Positions 5,848 through 7,804 of a stretch of 7,804 bases of DNA are shown piece after piece (the stretch's first letter is position 1; each line of letters starts with the position of its first letter). Origin of the DNA: Pseudomonadota bacterium (GTDB lineage: Bacteria > Pseudomonadota > Gammaproteobacteria > Burkholderiales > Burkholderiaceae_F). The notes under the pieces were generated by a model that was given only the letters and a program-made list of their open reading frames with translations, was not told the DNA's origin and searched no databases. The DNA lies in assembly GCA_021823635.1 (NCBI GenBank), contig JAKANT010000064.1, positions 1 to 7,804 of the forward strand. Direction: 5' to 3'. A program made the position numbers and the translations under genes.

Positions 5848-6816
5848 ATGATCCGCTTCGCCCGCCGCCGTACCGCCCTCACCCTGCTCGCGCTCGCCTG
5901 CGCGCTGCCCGCCACGTTCGCATCGGCGCAGACGCCGATGAAAGTGATCCTGCCGGTCGGCCCCGGCTCGGGCGTGGATACGATCGTGCGCGCGATCCAG
6001 CCCGCGCTCGCCAAGGCGCTCGGCCAGCCGGTGGTGATCGAAAACATCGCCGGCGCCGGCGGCATCACCGGCACCGCCGCGCTGGTCAAGGCCGCACCCG
6101 ACGGCAACACGATCGGCGTGGTGTCGAACAACCACGTGATCAACCCGCACGTGTTCAAGTCGATGCCGTTCGACGCGATCGCCGACATCACGCCGATCTC
6201 GGTGCTGGGCGCGACGCCGTTCGTGCTGGTGGTCAATCCGAAGGTGCCGGCAAGCAACGTCAGGCAACTGATCGACTTCCTGAAGGCGAAGCCCGGCGCC
6301 TACAACTACGCCTCCTCCGGCAACGGCACGATCATCCATCTGGCGGGCGCGATGTTCGCCGATCAGGCCGGCGTGGACGTCAAGCACATTCCGTACAAGG
6401 GTGTCGGGCCGATGGTCACCGACCTGATCGGCGGCCAAGTCGAAATGGGCGTGGTGGCCTTGCCCGCCGTGCAAGGGCACCTGAAGAGCGGCGCGCTGCG
6501 CGCGATCGGCGTCTGCAGCAAGAGCCGCGCCGCCGCCGCGCCCGAGATTCCGACCATCGCCGAGCAGGGGCTGCCCGAGTACGACGTCGCCGGCTGGTTC
6601 GCGGTGGTCGGGCCCGCCCGGCTCGGCGCCGAGCAGGTCAAGCGCATCCACGCGGCGTTCTCGGCCGCGCTGGCGATGCCCGAGGTCAAGGACGCGATGG
6701 ACAAGCAAGGCAACGCCATTTCTCCCACCACGCCCGAGGCGGCGGCACAATTCTTCCGCAGCGAATTGGCGCGCTACGGCGCGCTGGTGAAGAAGGTGGG
6801 ACTCAAACCGGAGTGA
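5848..6816 (+). CDS. Bug / TctC family periplasmic solute-binding receptor
   Basis: The product is 322 residues, typical of Bug receptors. GAGGAG (5837-5842) lies 5 bases before the ATG. The Sec signal peptide has a basic start (MIRFARRR), a hydrophobic core (about 9-22) and an ASA-Q cleavage site after about residue 27. The mature protein has family motifs in order: MKVILPVGPGSGVDTIVRAI (31-50) and QPVVIENIAGAGGITGTAALVKAAPDGNTIG (60-90), which usually shape the carboxylate pocket; then YNYASSGNGTIIHLAGAMF (152-170) and HIPYKGVGPMVTDLIGGQVEM (180-200). Bug proteins bind carboxylates or related small molecules in the periplasm for tripartite tricarboxylate transporters, or act as sensors. No TctA/TctB membrane genes are in view, so this looks like an orphan receptor, as is common in Burkholderiales. 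Its ligand is probably the substrate of the two preceding enzymes. Confidence 0.92.
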   Translation: MIRFARRRTALTLLALACALPATFASAQTPMKVILPVGPGSGVDTIVRAIQPALAKALGQPVVIENIAGAGGITGTAALVKAAPDGNTIGVVSNNHVINPHVFKSMPFDAIADITPISVLGATPFVLVVNPKVPASNVRQLIDFLKAKPGAYNYASSGNGTIIHLAGAMFADQAGVDVKHIPYKGVGPMVTDLIGGQVEMGVVALPAVQGHLKSGALRAIGVCSKSRAAAAPEIPTIAEQGLPEYDVAGWFAVVGPARLGAEQVKRIHAAFSAALAMPEVKDAMDKQGNAISPTTPEAAAQFFRSELARYGALVKKVGLKPE

Positions 6817-6820
6817 AGCG

Positions 6821-7348
6821 ATGCCCCTTTACCGACTCGGCGACGACGCGCCGCAGGTGCCGGCGAGCGCTTTCGTCGCCCCCAACGCCACGCTGATCGG
6901 CAAGGTGGTGCTGGGCGAAAACGTCAGCATCTGGTTCGGCGCGGTGCTGCGCGGCGACAACGAACCGATCGTCATCGGCGCCGGCAGCAACGTGCAGGAA
7001 TGCGCAGTGCTGCACAACGACCCGGGCTTTCCGCTCACGGTGGGCGAGAACGTCACCATCGGCCATCAGGCGGTCGTGCACGGCTGCACGGTCGGCGACG
7101 GCTCGCTGATCGGCATCCAGGCGGTGGTGATGAACGGCGCCCGCATCGGCCGCCAGTGCCTGGTGGGCGCGGGCGCGGTGGTCACCGAAGGCAAGGCGTT
7201 TCCCGACCGCTCGCTGATCCTGGGCGCGCCGGCGAAGGTGGTGCGCGAACTGAGCGACGAGGACGTCGCGCGGCTGCTCGCCGACAGCGCGCCCGGCTAC
7301 TCGCGTCGGCGCGCGCGCTACCTGGCGCAGCTGGTGCCGATCGGATAG
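6821..7348 (+). CDS. Gamma-carbonic-anhydrase-like hexapeptide-repeat protein (YrdA/CaiE/PaaY type)
   Basis: The product is 175 residues forming a left-handed beta-helix of hexapeptide repeats, from about residue 18 (VAPNATLIGKVVLGENVSIWFGAVLRGD) to about 138 (ILGAPAKVV), with a C-terminal helix. These proteins are normally trimers with a metal held between subunits. The three His ligands appear to be His65 (AVLHND), His82 and His87 (GHQAVVHG); the H-x4-H spacing matches the archaeal enzyme Cam. A GGAG overlapping the previous stop region lies 7 bases before the ATG, and the gap to the upstream gene is only 4 bases, so it is probably co-transcribed. Family members are carbonic anhydrases, inactive homologues, or, for PaaY, a CoA thioesterase. 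Next to a CaiB-type transferase, a CaiE/PaaY-like accessory role in CoA-ester metabolism is plausible but unproven. Confidence 0.9.
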   Translation: MPLYRLGDDAPQVPASAFVAPNATLIGKVVLGENVSIWFGAVLRGDNEPIVIGAGSNVQECAVLHNDPGFPLTVGENVTIGHQAVVHGCTVGDGSLIGIQAVVMNGARIGRQCLVGAGAVVTEGKAFPDRSLILGAPAKVVRELSDEDVARLLADSAPGYSRRRARYLAQLVPIG

Positions 7349-7355
7349 TCGATGT

Positions 7356-7392
7356 CGCGGCGCGCGCTGCAAGCGGGCCCGGCGGCGCCGCG
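7356..7392. other. GC-rich inverted repeat between convergent genes
   Basis: CGCGGCGC (7356-7363) and GCGCCGCG (7385-7392) are exact reverse complements separated by 21 bases. They fill the short gap between the convergent hexapeptide-protein and Lrp-family genes. A role in bidirectional termination is possible, but there is no T-tract on either strand and such pairs arise easily in DNA of this composition. Confidence 0.25.
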
Positions 7393-7393
7393 T

Positions 7394-7804
7394 TCACGCC
7401 GCCAGCGGCAGCGCGCTCGTGCACTTGATTTCGTCCAGGCACACGCTGGAGCGCACCGCGGTCACGCCCGGCAGCTTCATCAAGGTTTCCATCAGGAAGC
7501 GCGACAGCGATTGCAGGTCGCGCGCCACGACTTTCAGCATGTAGTCGAAGTCGCCGGTGACCGCGTAGCACTCCTGGATTTCCGGCAGCCCGGCGACCAC
7601 GCTCTTGAACTTCGGCAGGTCGCGGATGTGCCCTTTGTCCATCGTCACGTGGATGAACGCGGTCACGCCGAAGCCGAGCCGGGCGGCGTTCAGCCGCGTC
7701 TCGTACGCGGCGATCACGCCGGCCTGCTCCAGCCGCTTGTGGCGGCGGAAACACTGCGGCGCCGACAGGTTGGCGACTTCGGACAGCTCGACGTTGCTGG
7801 CGCG
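7394..7804 (-). CDS. Lrp/AsnC family transcriptional regulator, 5' truncated by the window
   Basis: 136 residues are visible and the frame is open to the window edge, so the true start lies beyond 7804; the GTG at 7717 is internal. The visible part opens within the winged HTH: ASNVELSEVANLSAPQCFRRHKRLEQAGVI, matching the Lrp pattern of L-S-x-x-Q-C-x-R-R-x-x-x-L-E-x-x-G-V-I. It continues into the effector-binding RAM domain: FIHVTMDKGHIRDLPKFKSVVAGLPEIQECYAVTGDFDYMLKVVARDLQSLSRFL. The VTGDFDYML turn is a hallmark of Lrp-type amino-acid-sensing domains. It ends ALPLAA. Lrp/AsnC proteins form octamers or dimers and usually regulate amino-acid metabolism or transport genes. It converges on the upstream operon and shares no promoter with it, so its targets are probably outside the window. 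Confidence 0.92.
   Translation of the reverse strand, partial: RASNVELSEVANLSAPQCFRRHKRLEQAGVIAAYETRLNAARLGFGVTAFIHVTMDKGHIRDLPKFKSVVAGLPEIQECYAVTGDFDYMLKVVARDLQSLSRFLMETLMKLPGVTAVRSSVCLDEIKCTSALPLAA

Noticed and set aside
3634..6750. Very long minus-strand open frame (over 1000 codons) opposite the lyase, CoA-transferase and receptor genes
   Set aside because: It is a shadow of GC-rich codon bias: the translation is Arg/His/Gln-rich with no domain, while the + strand genes have full catalytic motifs, ribosome-binding sites and tight operon spacing.
5277..6896. Plus-strand 539-codon frame overlapping the CoA-transferase and receptor genes
   Set aside because: Out-of-frame, Arg/Ala-rich translation with no recognisable motif, overlapping well-supported genes.
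1..7804. CRISPR arrays, insertion sequences, attachment sites, tRNA or rRNA genes
   Set aside because: No spaced repeats, transposase-like frames, tRNA-like cloverleaf ends or rRNA sequence were seen on reading both strands; the window looks like ordinary chromosomal DNA.

Overview
The window looks like a chromosomal segment of a high-GC betaproteobacterium, probably Burkholderiales. The basis is a very GC-rich sequence with strong G/C third-position codon bias, a Bug-type (TctC family) solute receptor next to CoA-ester enzymes, and a B12-type ribonucleotide reductase tail. There is no transposase, integrase, tRNA, rRNA or CRISPR array. The assignment rests on gene content read by eye, not on a search.

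Left part (1-2501, + strand). The window opens in the C-terminal zinc-ribbon tail of a probable adenosylcobalamin-dependent ribonucleotide reductase, followed by a perfect GC-rich hairpin. Next is a DUF3050 family gene broken by an in-frame TAG and, about 50 bases later, a one-base deletion. A 358-base gap follows. It holds a two-copy 21-bp tandem repeat, a good extended -10 promoter and a yybP-ykoY (manganese-sensing) riboswitch. The riboswitch leads into a TerC/Alx family membrane protein, the usual partner of this RNA.

Middle (2502-2719, - strand). A compact transcription unit is visible: a TTGACA -35 box, a Shine-Dalgarno, a 15-residue lysine-rich ORF (MKKTAKKPAKKAPKR) and a strong intrinsic terminator read leftward. 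It may encode a micro-peptide, a small RNA, or both.

Right part (2720-7348). A LysR-type regulator (- strand) is divergent from a tightly packed + strand operon. The operon encodes an HMG-CoA-lyase family enzyme, a CaiB/BaiF (class III) CoA-transferase, a periplasmic Bug/TctC binding protein and a gamma-carbonic-anhydrase-like hexapeptide protein. The divergent gap holds a palindrome with T-N11-A geometry plus a second half-site, placed as expected for LysR recognition and activation sites. The simplest model is that the periplasmic protein captures a branched dicarboxylate or hydroxy-acid, the CoA-transferase activates it, the lyase cleaves the acyl-CoA, and the LysR protein senses the substrate. 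3-Hydroxy-3-methylglutarate and citramalate are the leading guesses. The hexapeptide protein may have a CaiE/PaaY-like accessory role.

Right edge (7394-7804, - strand). The C-terminal part of an Lrp/AsnC family regulator converges on the operon; its start lies outside the window.
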